Source: Paenibacillus foliorum (GTDB lineage: Bacteria; Bacillota; Bacilli; Paenibacillales; NBRC-103111). From it: a DNA stretch of 64,000 bases. A program made the position numbers and the translations under genes. The stretch lies in the NCBI RefSeq assembly GCF_013141765.1, contig NZ_WHOD01000045.1:186001-250000 (forward strand), read 5' to 3'. Of the stretch, positions 55,483 through 64,000 are shown piece by piece (position 1 is the stretch's first letter; each line of letters starts with the position of its first letter). The notes beneath the pieces were generated by a model that was not told the DNA's origin, made no database searches, and was given only the letters and a program-made list of their open reading frames with translations.

Positions 55483-56250
55483 CTACAAGCCGCCATATCT
55501 GCGTGCCCGACGTTGATATTCTGTCACGGCCTCGTAAAAATGCTGTTCTGTAAATTCAGGCCAGCATAAGTCAGTAAACCACAGTTCGGAATAGGCCAAC
55601 TGCCACAGCATAAAGTTGCTAATGCGGAGTTCTCCGCTGGTACGGATCAACAAATCGGGGTCAGGTAGTGGATGCGTTAATAAATAGCTTGAAAAAACCG
55701 AATCATCGATGGCTTCAGCTGTTATTTTGCCGTCCGCTATATCTTGTGCCATCTGCTTTACTCCAGACAGCATTTCTTTACGACTGCCATAATTCAAGGC
55801 AAAATTAAGGATGAGTCCTGTATTGTGCTTCGTTTGATCAATAGCATCCTGGACAGCCTTAAGAGTATAGTCTGGAACCCCTTCTTGCCAACCCGTCATG
55901 CGAATTTGCACATTGTTAGCAATCAACTCTTCAATTTCCTTCGGGAAAAATTCAAGCGGAAGCTTCATTAGATATTCAACTTCTTCTTTTGGCCGTTTCC
56001 AATTTTCTGTGGAGAATGCATACATAGTAAGCACATTTACACCGATTGCATTAGCAGCCATTGTAATTCTTTTAACGTTTTTCATCCCTGAATGGTGGCC
56101 GGCAATGCGCGGCAGCCCTCGCTTCTGCGCCCATCGACCATTGCCGTCCATGATGACCGCGACATGGTTCGGAATATTTTCAGCATCAATGTGCGAGATT
56201 TGTTCCTCACTCCGTTGATTGCCTCCAAACCATTTTTTGAAAGGTATCAT
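55483..56250 (-). CDS. uppS: Undecaprenyl diphosphate synthase
   Basis: 255 aa cis-prenyltransferase supplying the cell-wall lipid carrier. Motif NHVAVIMDGNGRWAQKRGLP with the catalytic aspartate, MYAFSTENWKRP, and DLLIRTSGELRISNFMLWQ near the C terminus. Start ATG 56250 with GGAGG at 8 nt; the protein has an N-terminal extension of about 30 residues before the conserved core. Confidence 0.97.
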   Translation of the reverse strand: MIPFKKWFGGNQRSEEQISHIDAENIPNHVAVIMDGNGRWAQKRGLPRIAGHHSGMKNVKRITMAANAIGVNVLTMYAFSTENWKRPKEEVEYLMKLPLEFFPKEIEELIANNVQIRMTGWQEGVPDYTLKAVQDAIDQTKHNTGLILNFALNYGSRKEMLSGVKQMAQDIADGKITAEAIDDSVFSSYLLTHPLPDPDLLIRTSGELRISNFMLWQLAYSELWFTDLCWPEFTEQHFYEAVTEYQRRARRYGGL

Positions 56251-56279
56251 TTCATTTGCCTCCAATAAGGAAAGACTAA

Positions 56280-56299
56280 AAGCCCCCTCAAGAGGGGGT
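56280..56299 (-). terminator. Terminator of frr
   Basis: Seven-bp G/C stem CCCCCTC/GAGGGGG (minus strand), followed by CTTTTAGTC. Readthrough to uppS is likely since uppS starts within 35 nt. Confidence 0.65.
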
Positions 56300-56308
56300 C
56301 TTTTCCAA

Positions 56309-56863
56309 TTATACTTCCATAATCTCTTTTTCTTTTGATCCTAAAACTTTTTCAACTTCACCGATATATTTATCGGTAAATTTCTGAATATCCTCTTGAT
56401 GCTTGCGAGATTCATCTTCAGAAATACCGTTTTTCTCAAGCTTCTTGATGTCATCATTCGCATCGCGGCGAACATTTCGAATCGCTACCTTAGCCTCTTC
56501 CCCAAACTTGCGGGTCATCTTAACGAGGTCTGCTCTACGTTCTTCCGTCAATGCAGGAATAACGATACGGATCATCGATCCGTCATTAGATGGAGTAATA
56601 CCCAAGTCCGACTTCATGATAGCTTTCTCAATAGCAGATACTGAGCTTTTATCCCATGGTTGGATCATTAAGGTGCGAGAATCCGGGGTATTAATATTGG
56701 CAAGTTGACTAATTGGCGTCATAGCACCATAATATTCAACTTGTACACGATCCAGCAATGCTGGAGTCGCTCTTCCTGCACGTAGGCTGGAAAGATCCTT
56801 CTTTAGCGAGCTAATTGCCTTATCCATGCGATCTTCCGCACTCTTTTTAATTGATTGTGGCAT
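56309..56863 (-). CDS. frr: Ribosome recycling factor
   Basis: 184 aa, family length. [40 protein letters not shown] and [18 protein letters not shown] are diagnostic. Start ATG 56863 chosen over the GTG at 56875, which lies inside the ribosome site. Begins 4 nt after pyrH. Confidence 0.97.
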   Translation of the reverse strand: MPQSIKKSAEDRMDKAISSLKKDLSSLRAGRATPALLDRVQVEYYGAMTPISQLANINTPDSRTLMIQPWDKSSVSAIEKAIMKSDLGITPSNDGSMIRIVIPALTEERRADLVKMTRKFGEEAKVAIRNVRRDANDDIKKLEKNGISEDESRKHQEDIQKFTDKYIGEVEKVLGSKEKEIMEV

Positions 56864-56867
56864 ATTA

Positions 56868-58339
<1,472 letters not shown>

Positions 58340-58374
58340 GATTTGGCCTCCTTGTAAGATAGACTATGTACTCT

Positions 58375-58419
58375 AAAAAAAGGGCGGTGAAAGGATTTTG
58401 CACCTTTGAACCACCCTTT
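58375..58419 (-). terminator. Terminator between rpsB and tsf
   Basis: Long imperfect stem AAAGGGtGGTtCAAAGG/CCTTTcACCgCCCTTT, followed by TTTTAG on the minus strand. Probably an attenuator that lowers tsf relative to rpsB. Confidence 0.78.
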
Positions 58420-58431
58420 CCTATTCAGCCC

Positions 58432-59130
58432 TTAAGCTGTTGTTTGTTCACCTTGGTGTGCTTCGATAACTGCATCAGCAATTTTAGCTGTCAACAGCTT
58501 CACCGCACGAATCGCATCATCATTACCAGGAATGACATAATCGATTTCATCTGGATCGCAGTTTGTATCAACGATACCAACGATTGGGATACCCAATTTG
58601 CGAGCTTCTGCAACCGCGATACGCTCTTTACGAGGATCGATGATGAACAATGCGCTAGGAAGACCTTTCATGTTCTTGATACCGCCCAAGAACTTCTCCA
58701 AACGCTCTTGCTCCTTACGAAGAATAATAACTTCTTTCTTAGGAAGCACTTCGAATGTACCGTCTTGTTCCCATCTTTCCAATTCCTTCAAGCGATCGAT
58801 ACGCTTTTGGATAGTTTGGAAATTTGTTAATGTACCACCCAACCAACGTTGGTTGATGTAGTACATTCCGCAACGCTCTGCTTCTTCCGCAACGGAATCT
58901 TGAGCTTGCTTCTTAGTACCTACGAATAAAATCGTGCCGTTATCGTCTGCAACGGATTTAACAAAGTTGTAAGCTTCTTCAACCTTCTTAACCGTTTTTT
59001 GCAAGTCGATAATATAAATTCCGTTTCTTTCAGTGAAGATGTAACGATCCATTTTTGGATTCCAACGACGGGTCTGATGACCGAAGTGTACCCCTGCTTC
59101 TAAAAGCTGTTTCATGGAGATTACTGCCAT
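58432..59130 (-). CDS. rpsB: 30S ribosomal protein S2
   Basis: 232 aa. [61 protein letters not shown] and [20 protein letters not shown] are diagnostic. Start ATG 59130 follows GGAGGTGTG. A sigma-A promoter lies about 126 nt upstream, so the leader is long enough for S2 autoregulation. Confidence 0.98.
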   Translation of the reverse strand: MAVISMKQLLEAGVHFGHQTRRWNPKMDRYIFTERNGIYIIDLQKTVKKVEEAYNFVKSVADDNGTILFVGTKKQAQDSVAEEAERCGMYYINQRWLGGTLTNFQTIQKRIDRLKELERWEQDGTFEVLPKKEVIILRKEQERLEKFLGGIKNMKGLPSALFIIDPRKERIAVAEARKLGIPIVGIVDTNCDPDEIDYVIPGNDDAIRAVKLLTAKIADAVIEAHQGEQTTA

Positions 59131-59255
59131 CTTCACACACCTCCTCTAAATTGGTTTTTGGGTCTCCTCCGCCAGATCGCACTTTCGACATAAAACTTCC
59201 CACCAGGAAGCACCATTACGCGAATTGATCAGCGTGCGTTTTAACACCGTGAATA

Positions 59256-59284
59256 ACTATACCACAACTGAATATGGTATGCAA
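59256..59284 (-). promoter_or_regulatory. Sigma-A promoter of rpsB
   Basis: Minus strand TTGCAT, 17 nt, TATAGT, with a TGG extension just before the -10. It gives a leader of about 120 nt with no recognised RNA class. Confidence 0.6.
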
Positions 59285-59303
59285 TACCTGATATAAATAG
59301 AAC

Positions 59304-59335
59304 AAAAGCCAAACCTTATAAGAGGTTTGGCTTTT
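59304..59335 (-). terminator. Terminator of the flagellar-operon tail
   Basis: Perfect 12-bp stem AAAAGCCAAACC/GGTTTGGCTTTT with an 8-nt loop, then TGTTC on the minus strand. It overlaps the stop codon of the gene at 59334 and ends the motility-region transcript before the rpsB promoter. Confidence 0.85.
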
Positions 59336-59843
59336 ATCTTGTGGTCAGGTTAGTCACCACTTGACTGAGATCTAATGTGCCTTTAAAAACGTGAACCCCA
59401 GCTATGATCTTAGCATTTAATTGCTGCTTGGCCATTAACTCTTCAAAAGCCGCGCGATCAGTAATCACACCGCTTTTTACAAGCATATCGGCAACAATAC
59501 CTGCGGATTGTCCGTCATAAACATAAATATAGGTTTCTTTGACGGGTGAGGGAGCTGGGGCAACAGCAGGCGCCTTATCCTGCTCTTCCTTCAGCTTCTG
59601 CTGCACGATAGTATCCACCTGCGCCTGATTGTACAGCTTCTGATCATTTTCATAGACCTTATAATATTTGGAAGCTGCTTCCTTGAGCTGCTGTCGATCC
59701 ATCTCAGAAGGAGATACAGGATTATTTGCAGCAATACCTTGCTGTTTTCCTGGGGAGGTAGCAAGGTTCATCAATTGCAGCAGTAGAGCGCCAGCAATCA
59801 AGCCGGTTCCTAAACCGTACAACAATGATTTGTTAGTGGGCAT
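59334..59843 (-). CDS. Membrane-anchored protein with MltG-type LysM-like domain (no catalytic domain)
   Basis: 169 aa. One N-terminal transmembrane helix (LYGLGTGLIAGALLLQLMNL), a charged, Pro/Ala-rich middle (KYYKVYENDQKLYNQ, APAVAPAPSP), and a C-terminal domain of about 65 residues with YDGQSAGIVADMLVKSGVI and KIIAGVHVFKGTLDLSQVV, which looks like the LysM-like part of endolytic transglycosylase MltG/YceG. The catalytic half is absent. It overlaps the SwrB-like gene by 11 nt and is the last gene of the operon. Function unknown; wall binding near the flagellar machinery is a guess. Confidence 0.68.
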   Translation of the reverse strand: MPTNKSLLYGLGTGLIAGALLLQLMNLATSPGKQQGIAANNPVSPSEMDRQQLKEAASKYYKVYENDQKLYNQAQVDTIVQQKLKEEQDKAPAVAPAPSPVKETYIYVYDGQSAGIVADMLVKSGVITDRAAFEELMAKQQLNAKIIAGVHVFKGTLDLSQVVTNLTTR

Positions 59844-60414
59844 TCAATCGCTCCTCCTGCTTCGCCAACTGGATGATCAGGTTGACTTCTCCCTTGTTCA
59901 TACCCAGCTTCTTAGCAATATGATCGATAGCTTTGCCTTGATCATACATATCAAATAATTCGGAATAACGTACTTTTATGTTCATTGGAGTTGAAGCTGT
60001 TTCCGGCACATCTTCGATTATCGCAGCTGCAACTTCAACTGAAGCTGAATTAGGCTCTAAAGGTACAGCAAGAGGCATTTCCCTTGGCTGAGAAATTTGC
60101 TTTTGCAGGTCTTCTGTAACAACGCCCAGCTTCATTATATCTTGTCCGACTTGACCCGACTGTTTTTCAAGCATTTCAATTCGTGAGGTCAATCTGGCGG
60201 ATTGTAATTCGTAGTCGCGCTTCGTTTCCGCAAGCAGTTGAATCAGTGCCTTATTTTGTTCATCCAACTCTGCTGTAAAATGCTCCATGGTTTCTTCAAT
60301 CTCATTAATAGTAGGATTTTGTTGTCCTTTGGATGTGTTTGATTTAGGCATAATCTTAGCATATACAATAAAAACCAAACCAAACAAAACAATATAGACC
60401 CAAGGTTGATCCAA
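59833..60414 (-). CDS. SwrB-like / DUF6115 membrane protein
   Basis: 193 aa. N-terminal membrane helix (WVYIVLFGLVFIVYAKI), coiled-coil region (about 35-115, MEHFTAELDEQNKALIQLLA), a variable linker, and a C-terminal helix-turn-helix-like piece YSELFDMYDQGKAIDHIAKK followed by GMNKGEVNLII. This layout and the position after sigD match B. subtilis SwrB (YlxL), which promotes flagellar assembly and swarming. Start TTG 60414 preferred (AAAGGTGA ahead); GTG 60423 overlaps that site. Confidence 0.72.
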   Translation of the reverse strand: MDQPWVYIVLFGLVFIVYAKIMPKSNTSKGQQNPTINEIEETMEHFTAELDEQNKALIQLLAETKRDYELQSARLTSRIEMLEKQSGQVGQDIMKLGVVTEDLQKQISQPREMPLAVPLEPNSASVEVAAAIIEDVPETASTPMNIKVRYSELFDMYDQGKAIDHIAKKLGMNKGEVNLIIQLAKQEERLNAH

Positions 60415-60441
60415 TGTGTTCACCTTTTTCCAATCATTAGA

Positions 60442-60768
60442 TTACAGAGACAAATCAATATGTTTACCTTTAAAAGGGTGATCAATCCGTCCGATTGCCT
60501 TGGAATCTTCCGATTCACTGACTCCCGGTTTGCTTCTTGCCTTTTGCTTGCGACCACCCGACTTGTCCCGCTCCTGATCATGAACGGATGCATGAAGTAC
60601 ATCGTCCGCTTTACTTGCAACCTGCCGCTCCTTCTCCGCTTGTTTAAGAGAAGCCGAAGCAAGCTGTACTTGATCTTGTTGTGGTTTATGATTTAATTGA
60701 TTCTGCAGCAAACCTGCTTCATCATTTTTGTGTAAGGCGAATTGGAGCTCAACCGGTCTCATACTCAT
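60442..60768 (-). CDS. Conserved 108-aa protein of the flagellar operon, unknown function
   Basis: 108 aa hydrophilic protein, no membrane segment. It begins MSMRPVELQFALHKNDEAG and ends in IDHPFKGKHIDLSL, a pattern I have seen in small proteins beside motility genes in Paenibacillus and clostridia, but no function is known to me. The middle is charged and Lys/Gln/Ser-rich. AAGGAGG precedes the ATG. It sits between the FapA-type gene and the SwrB-like gene. Confidence 0.65.
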   Translation of the reverse strand: MSMRPVELQFALHKNDEAGLLQNQLNHKPQQDQVQLASASLKQAEKERQVASKADDVLHASVHDQERDKSGGRKQKARSKPGVSESEDSKAIGRIDHPFKGKHIDLSL

Positions 60769-60800
60769 GGAAATTCCTCCTTGAGTTTATAAAGGTTCTA

Positions 60801-62204
60801 TTATAAAGGTGCCATTGCGATATCTCCGTCGGCTAATCTAAACCTTACACGAGTAATAGGATCCTTAATAAATTTAGTATAACGTCCTATTACCACTTTG
60901 GCACCACTATAAATAGTAGAAACGACTTCGACCTTAGCCTTGTCAGAATCTTCGAGCGACTTCTCAATCTCAAATATACGATCTTTAATCGTAGCTTGCT
61001 CTTCCGAAATTTGTTTTTTGGTGTGATTAAGTTTTATACGCATGGCGACTTTGTCAGGTCCCATTTGACCCGTTGCGGCTAATTGATCCAACAGTACCAA
61101 TGCTTTATCTGTTTTATCAACATTCTCATTCACACTTCGAAGCTGTGTTCTTAATTGAACGAGTTCATTACGCAGATCAGGCAATACCCCAACCTCAATT
61201 ACGGTTGCCGTTGACATCGAGTTTCCTATAGTTCGCGCGGCAACAAGCTCCCCTGCTTGAATGGTACCGCCAACAATAAGGCCCTTTGTACCCTTGCAAA
61301 TGACTTCTTTACTTGCGCGAACTGTTGAATGCATTATACTCTGGCTGACAAGAACCTCATGGGCTATAATCGTAGCGTCTTGTATAAAGGAACTTTTAAT
61401 ACGCTTGCCAGCACGGATAGTCCCTTTATTGTGACCTAAAATACCGGCACTAATTTCAATAGAACCGTCCGCGTCCAAGTCGGCACCTTCAACGCTTCCT
61501 GTAATTCGGATATCCCCAGCAGCTTTAATTTTGAACCCTGTCAATACACTGCCTCGAATAACAACAGACCCGACAAAATCTATATTTCCTATGTTGTAGT
61601 CAACATCGCCATTTACTTCAAAAATTGGGAATACATTTATTTTATCTCGATCAGATTGCGTGATCATTCCGTCTATAGCTGCATACATGGCGACTTGCTC
61701 GGCATCCATAACGACATTTTTCCCAGGTTTGAGACGAGCTTCCTTCCCATCCTTTGCCGGCAATGCTTCACCCGTCACTGCTCTTCCAGGAGTACCTTGA
61801 GTCGCAAGAATACGTTGGGCTATCAATTGACCTTTGCGAACGTTATGTATCGTTGTAACCTCTTTAAAATCGACTTTACCGTCCTCAAGCTCTGTCGGCT
61901 TTTTGGAATCGTTCCCCAAGTCAAATTGATACTTAATAAATCCATCGTGACCGTTCTTCGGAGGTGTTCCTGTAGCAATAAGTGTTTTGTTCAAAAATAT
62001 CTCTTTAGGATTGCGGATGATCTCGTTCAGTTTAGAACGATCAATTCCGTGGGAAATTTGATAGCTTTTTAGAACCTCTTCAAGCTGTTCCATGTTAAAA
62101 GTCAAGCTGTCTTCATAGTTTTTAAATTGTAAGAAAGCATTAAGCTTATTATCGGATAGAGAAATTTCCATAAAAAAACTTAGTGGAATAGCTTGCTCCG
62201 CCAT
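60801..62204 (-). CDS. FapA family protein (DUF342, flagellar assembly protein A type)
   Basis: 467 aa. Two regions: an N-terminal domain of about 150 residues with GQLIAQRILATQGTPGRAVTGE, and a right-handed parallel beta-helix made of FEVNGDVDYNIGNIDFVGSV, VLTGFKIKAAGDIRITGSVE and IQAGELVAARTIGNS units, ending in a coiled coil (LRTQLRSVNENVDKTDKALV). FapA-type proteins are tied to polar organelle placement and flagella in Vibrio. Start ATG 62204 with AAGGTGAGG. Directly after sigD (22 nt), where B. subtilis has swrB. Confidence 0.85.
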   Translation of the reverse strand: MAEQAIPLSFFMEISLSDNKLNAFLQFKNYEDSLTFNMEQLEEVLKSYQISHGIDRSKLNEIIRNPKEIFLNKTLIATGTPPKNGHDGFIKYQFDLGNDSKKPTELEDGKVDFKEVTTIHNVRKGQLIAQRILATQGTPGRAVTGEALPAKDGKEARLKPGKNVVMDAEQVAMYAAIDGMITQSDRDKINVFPIFEVNGDVDYNIGNIDFVGSVVIRGSVLTGFKIKAAGDIRITGSVEGADLDADGSIEISAGILGHNKGTIRAGKRIKSSFIQDATIIAHEVLVSQSIMHSTVRASKEVICKGTKGLIVGGTIQAGELVAARTIGNSMSTATVIEVGVLPDLRNELVQLRTQLRSVNENVDKTDKALVLLDQLAATGQMGPDKVAMRIKLNHTKKQISEEQATIKDRIFEIEKSLEDSDKAKVEVVSTIYSGAKVVIGRYTKFIKDPITRVRFRLADGDIAMAPL

Positions 62205-62226
62205 AATTACCCTCACCTTCTAAGTA

Positions 62227-63012
62227 TCAAGAATCTTGAAACAACTGCTCTTGGTAACGTCCCAGTGAGCCACGAAGTCTTAAGATTGCCTTTGAATGCA
62301 GCTGTGAAATGCGTGAAGGTGAAAGGTTCATTACTTCAGCAATTTCACTTAATGACAATTCCTCATAATAAAATAGAGAAACCACCGTTCTTTCCTTCTC
62401 TGTAAGCCTTTCAATAGCTTTGGCTAAAGTTTCTTTCAAATAAAACTCATTTACTTTATATTCAGGATTTTTAGCTTTCTCATCAATAAGCAGGGAAAGC
62501 CTCGTCTCCGAATCTTCTTCACGAATGGGGTCGTCAATAGAACAAACGGTAGTAATAGCTATTTCTTGTACCATTTGCCGAAAGTCATTTTCACTAACTT
62601 GTAAATACGAACTAATTTCCTCATCGGTAACAGTACGTAAGTATTGTTGTTCCAGCTTCTGGTAAGCCTCTTCAATCTTCTTTGATTTTTCACGAACGGA
62701 TCTTGGCACCCAATCCCCCTGGCGCAGACCATCAATGATAGCACCACGGATACGCCAGGAAGCATAAGTTTCAAATTGCAGTCCGCGCAGGTAATCGAAT
62801 TTTTCAATTGCATCAATTAATCCCATAACGCCAAAACTCGCTAAATCATCTTTTGCCACATTTTTCGGTAAACCTATAGACAGACGGTTCGAAACATAAT
62901 CCACTAAAGGTAAATAAGTTTCGATCAGCGACTGTTTTGCTTCAATCAAGCCGGATTCTTTCCACTGCTTCCAGACATCAATATTGGATAAATGCGACTT
63001 TTGTTGAATCAT
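62227..63012 (-). CDS. sigD: Flagellar/motility RNA polymerase sigma factor SigD (FliA)
   Basis: 261 aa sigma-70 family, sigma-28 class. Region 2 (LVDYVSNRLSIGLPKNVAKDDLASFG, FETYASWRIRGAIIDGLRQGDWVPRSVR), region 3 and region 4 (LTEKERTVVSLFYYEELSLSEIAEVMN, PSRISQLHSKAILRLRG). It drives flagellin, motor and chemotaxis genes. AAGGGTGG is upstream of the ATG. Downstream of cheD and a small membrane protein. Confidence 0.96.
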   Translation of the reverse strand: MIQQKSHLSNIDVWKQWKESGLIEAKQSLIETYLPLVDYVSNRLSIGLPKNVAKDDLASFGVMGLIDAIEKFDYLRGLQFETYASWRIRGAIIDGLRQGDWVPRSVREKSKKIEEAYQKLEQQYLRTVTDEEISSYLQVSENDFRQMVQEIAITTVCSIDDPIREEDSETRLSLLIDEKAKNPEYKVNEFYLKETLAKAIERLTEKERTVVSLFYYEELSLSEIAEVMNLSPSRISQLHSKAILRLRGSLGRYQEQLFQDS

Positions 63013-63030
63013 TAACGGTTGCCACCACCC

Positions 63031-63447
63031 TTATTCTTCCGTCATGTGACGTACGGCTTGAGCCAACTCCCCTGCATCCATGTTCTGTTTACTAGATAGC
63101 TTTGGGGGATTCAACGGAGCAAAGCCCGTTCCTCCACCGGATGAATTAGATCCTTTCAGCATATCGTGCAGTGCTGCATCTTCATCCGGTGTAGACATAT
63201 CTAGTGTTGTTCCTTTGTGATCATCTGCAGGTTCTTGGTGTAGCGCCTCAGTTACGGCTAATTGGTTAAATCCTGCAATCGTCCCTAGCACCCAACGGAA
63301 CAAAAAGACGACTGCAAACAAAATAATAAAACTATAAAAACTTCTTAACAATGTCGTCAGCCAAATATTATTGAAAATAGATATCAAAAATGTAAGTACA
63401 AACGATATGCCGCCAACGATAAAATTCCAACGAATAGTCCCTAACAT
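63031..63447 (-). CDS. Small membrane protein between cheD and sigD, unknown function
   Basis: 138 aa. Two transmembrane helices (about residues 7-28 and 33-52: FIVGGISFVLTFLISIF and FIILFAVVFLFRWVLG), then a hydrophilic tail with GGGTG and a conserved-looking end DAGELAQAVRHMTEE. No family is recognised. AAAGGAG lies inside the end of cheD, so it is coupled to cheD (3-nt gap). B. subtilis lacks a gene at this exact place. Confidence 0.7.
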   Translation of the reverse strand: MLGTIRWNFIVGGISFVLTFLISIFNNIWLTTLLRSFYSFIILFAVVFLFRWVLGTIAGFNQLAVTEALHQEPADDHKGTTLDMSTPDEDAALHDMLKGSNSSGGGTGFAPLNPPKLSSKQNMDAGELAQAVRHMTEE

Positions 63448-63450
63448 AGC

Positions 63451-63945
63451 CTACAGCTCCTTTACTCCTTGAAGTACACTTCGGATTAAAAGGACGCCGG
63501 TCTCACAGTTGAATTCAATAGTTCTTCCATAATTGCCACCCGTGTCTTCAGCCCGTAATGGTATGGAGAATTGCTTCAGCATTAATTTGCAGGATTCAAC
63601 ATTTCTGGGTCCAATACGCATCGTGTCCGAGTTGCTAGCAAAGGCGAACATTTGTGCGCCACCTGCCATTTTTGCTTCTAATCTACTTTTCACAGCACCT
63701 AAAGCTTGCATCTTCGAAATCAGATCCGGAATCGCAGTGTCGGCATACTTAGCAATATTCAATTTGCCTTCTCTCGCAATCTCAGAATCAGGCAGCATAA
63801 CATGTGCCATCCCTGCGACCAGCGCTTTTGAATCATAAAGAGTAAGACCAACGCAAGACCCTAACCCTGTCGTTTTCAGCACCCCGGTCAAGTGTGTAAC
63901 ATTCAGATCAGCCATGGCTACTTTAATAAAATTATCTTGAATCAT
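63451..63945 (-). CDS. cheD: Chemoreceptor glutamine deamidase CheD
   Basis: 164 aa. Active-site LGSCVGLTLYDSKALVAGMAH (nucleophile Cys and later His), MLPDSEIAREGKLN, and GGAQMFAFASNSDTMRIGPRN. CheD deamidates receptor glutamines and is controlled by CheC binding. Start ATG 63945, with GGGAGTG in the end of cheC; the ATG overlaps the cheC stop as ATGA. Confidence 0.95.
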   Translation of the reverse strand: MIQDNFIKVAMADLNVTHLTGVLKTTGLGSCVGLTLYDSKALVAGMAHVMLPDSEIAREGKLNIAKYADTAIPDLISKMQALGAVKSRLEAKMAGGAQMFAFASNSDTMRIGPRNVESCKLMLKQFSIPLRAEDTGGNYGRTIEFNCETGVLLIRSVLQGVKEL

Positions 63946-64000
63946 GGAGTTTGCACTCCCAAAGCAACAAAAATTTTGTCGAATGATTCCGGATCAGGGA
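63942..64000 (-). CDS. cheC: CheC chemotaxis phosphatase, C-terminal end (partial)
   Basis: Only the last 19 codons lie in the window, reading PDPESFDKIFVALGVQTP then TGA. Such an ending is typical of CheC, the CheY-P phosphatase that pairs with CheD. The stop overlaps the cheD ATG by 4 nt. The call rests mostly on context. Confidence 0.65.
   Translation of the reverse strand, partial: PDPESFDKIFVALGVQTP

Overview
The window is a gene-dense, low-to-mid G+C Firmicutes chromosome segment from an endospore former, most likely Paenibacillus or a close relative. The call rests on gene order (cheC-cheD-sigD ... rpsB-tsf-pyrH-frr-uppS-cdsA-dxr-rseP-proS-polC-rimP-nusA-ylxR-ylxQ-infB-rbfA-nrnA-truB-ribF-rpsO-pnp-ylxY-ymxG-dut-spoVFAB-asd-dapG-dapA-rnj-tepA-ylzJ-spoIIIE ... 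ymfFHIJK-rodZ ... rimO-pgsA-cinA-recA-recX-rny-ymdB-spoVS ... korAB). This is the Bacillus subtilis order with Paenibacillus-like differences. Almost every gene is on the minus strand, so transcription runs from high to low coordinates. No tRNA, rRNA, CRISPR array, insertion sequence or prophage was found, and no gene-free stretch exceeds 300 bases.

From high to low coordinates: 59.3-64.0 kb is the end of the flagellar/chemotaxis operon (cheC end, cheD, a small membrane protein, sigD, a FapA-type DUF342 protein, a 108-aa protein, a SwrB-like protein, and a membrane-anchored MltG-type LysM-like domain without its catalytic part). 53.5-59.1 kb holds rpsB, tsf, pyrH, frr and isoprenoid/phospholipid genes (uppS, cdsA, dxr). 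46.0-53.3 kb holds rseP, a proline-tRNA ligase of archaeal/eukaryotic type, and polC. 37.0-45.9 kb is the nusA-infB-rpsO translation operon. 24.6-36.8 kb covers RNA decay (pnp, RNase J) and the aspartate/dipicolinate pathway: asd, dapG and dapA make dihydrodipicolinate, which SpoVFA/SpoVFB oxidise to the spore solute dipicolinate.

18.9-24.5 kb contains tepA, ylzJ, spoIIIE, two small plus-strand genes (one encoding a His/Gly/Trp protein with five 13-residue tandem repeats) and sleB behind a convincing sigma-G promoter. 11.8-18.9 kb is the ymfF-ymfH-ymfI group (linked to EF-P modification), ymfJ, a lipoprotein, ymfK, rodZ and yajQ. 3.3-11.7 kb is rimO-pgsA-cinA, recA (with an SOS box), recX, rny, ymdB and spoVS (with a sigma-H promoter). 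0-3.1 kb holds a dipeptidase and the 2-oxoacid:ferredoxin oxidoreductase genes korA and korB (cut by the window edge).

Most of the window is ordinary core genome and I see no clear new multi-gene system. The items most worth a second look are the repeat protein at 20.3 kb, three sets of intergenic hairpin/repeat elements (28.7, 33.4, and 51.9/53.3 kb), the Gln/Gly-rich repeat region of IF2, the ProRS replacement, the extra genes between sigD and rpsB, and frequent TTG start codons in essential genes.
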